Positions 5,270 to 5,615 of a DNA stretch of 5,615 nucleotides are shown one piece after another. The stretch is taken from NCBI GenBank assembly GCA_938003575.1, contig CALKYG010000243.1, positions 1 through 5,615 on the forward strand. The letters are read 5' to 3'. Under the pieces are notes generated by a model. The model was not told the origin of the DNA. It ran no database searches and saw only the letters and a list, made by a program, of their open reading frames with translations. Numbering within the stretch: the stretch's first letter is position 1; each line of letters begins with the position of its first letter. The position numbers were made by a program, and so were the translations under genes. The stretch is from an uncultured Alphaproteobacteria bacterium (GTDB taxonomy: Bacteria > Pseudomonadota > Alphaproteobacteria > Caulobacterales > Parvularculaceae).

Positions 5270-5615
5270 TCTTAATGTCCTACATTCAACATTGGAGGGG
5301 TAAGGCGTGAGACGTTTTCAAGCCTCCGCGTAGAAATTCATACTTGTGATTGATATATCGACGGTTCAATCGCTTGTTGACGCAACAGGACCATCGGTCA
5401 TCAATACGCAGCGCCGCAGCTTACGTCATGCAGCGATGGCTAACCTGTCTCCTTCGAGAGCGCGGAACAAGTCCCTAGGGTCAAGCTCAACCTCGTGCAA
5501 GCTGCCTTGCAGCCCCGACAGCATGTGCAATTGGATCGTGGTTTCAGTCTTTTTCTCCCAATGATGTGAGCCCCTTGGCTCCCGCGTTTAATCAGAGAGT
5601 CCTGCGGTTAAATAC
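5270..5615. other. Right-end region without a secure gene; short leftward open frame
   Basis: No gene can be firmly supported. On the minus strand an open frame runs from just after a TAA (5588-5590) to TGA at 5426-5428. Its first ATG is at 5524, giving 32 residues that start MLSGLQGSLHEVELDPRD and continue LFRALEGDRLAIAA. The text reads like real protein, and the frame is open upstream of the ATG (SHHWEKKTETTIQLH), but no ribosome binding site is seen. It may be a small gene, a degraded gene remnant or chance. A small hairpin (GAGCC at 5568-5572 with GGCTC at 5577-5581) lies inside it. No clear promoter for the secreted repeat protein was found in 5282-5425. Confidence 0.3.

Overview
The window looks like chromosomal DNA from an alphaproteobacterium, most likely of the order Hyphomicrobiales (Rhizobiales). 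This placement rests on protein families recalled from memory: a long-form NhaA antiporter, a MAKGQQRSN-type small basic protein, a zinc-ribbon putative metallopeptidase of the COG4307 type, a CHCC zinc-finger protein in its alphaproteobacterial form, and a small protein with a YGIKRVPVDYF-like core. No search was run, so genus cannot be given. No rRNA, complete tRNA, transposase, CRISPR array or phage gene is visible.

Layout, left to right. Positions 1-570 hold no convincing gene, but they contain a perfect 24-bp palindrome (454-477) about 93 bases before nhaA. nhaA (571-1893, +) encodes a 440-residue Na+/H+ antiporter with the expected key residues. Two very small leftward genes follow in what would otherwise pass for an empty gap. 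The first (2261-2440, -) has a textbook ribosome binding site and a plausible sigma70 promoter. The second (2065-2223, -) appears cut short by an in-frame TAA, because protein-like codons continue to a second stop at 2017. A rightward pair then begins: a 48-residue lysine-rich protein (2771-2917) and, 31 bases later, a 352-residue zinc-ribbon metallopeptidase-like protein (2949-4007).

On the other strand, converging on the metallopeptidase gene with only 18 bases between the stop codons, lies a two-gene unit. A secreted 299-residue protein built from eight tandem W-x-C-x10-C repeats (4370-5269) comes first. Its 3' end overlaps the start of a small CHCC zinc-finger protein gene (4026-4385). 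Positions 5270-5615 contain no secure gene, only a short leftward open frame.

The genes do not form one obvious pathway. NhaA handles sodium and pH homeostasis. The metallopeptidase and its small basic neighbour may be co-transcribed. The repeat protein and the zinc-finger protein are probably translationally coupled, although one should be exported and the other cytoplasmic. The least explained parts are the eight-repeat secreted protein, the two small leftward genes and the palindrome before nhaA. I see no clear defence system or other novel multi-gene system.
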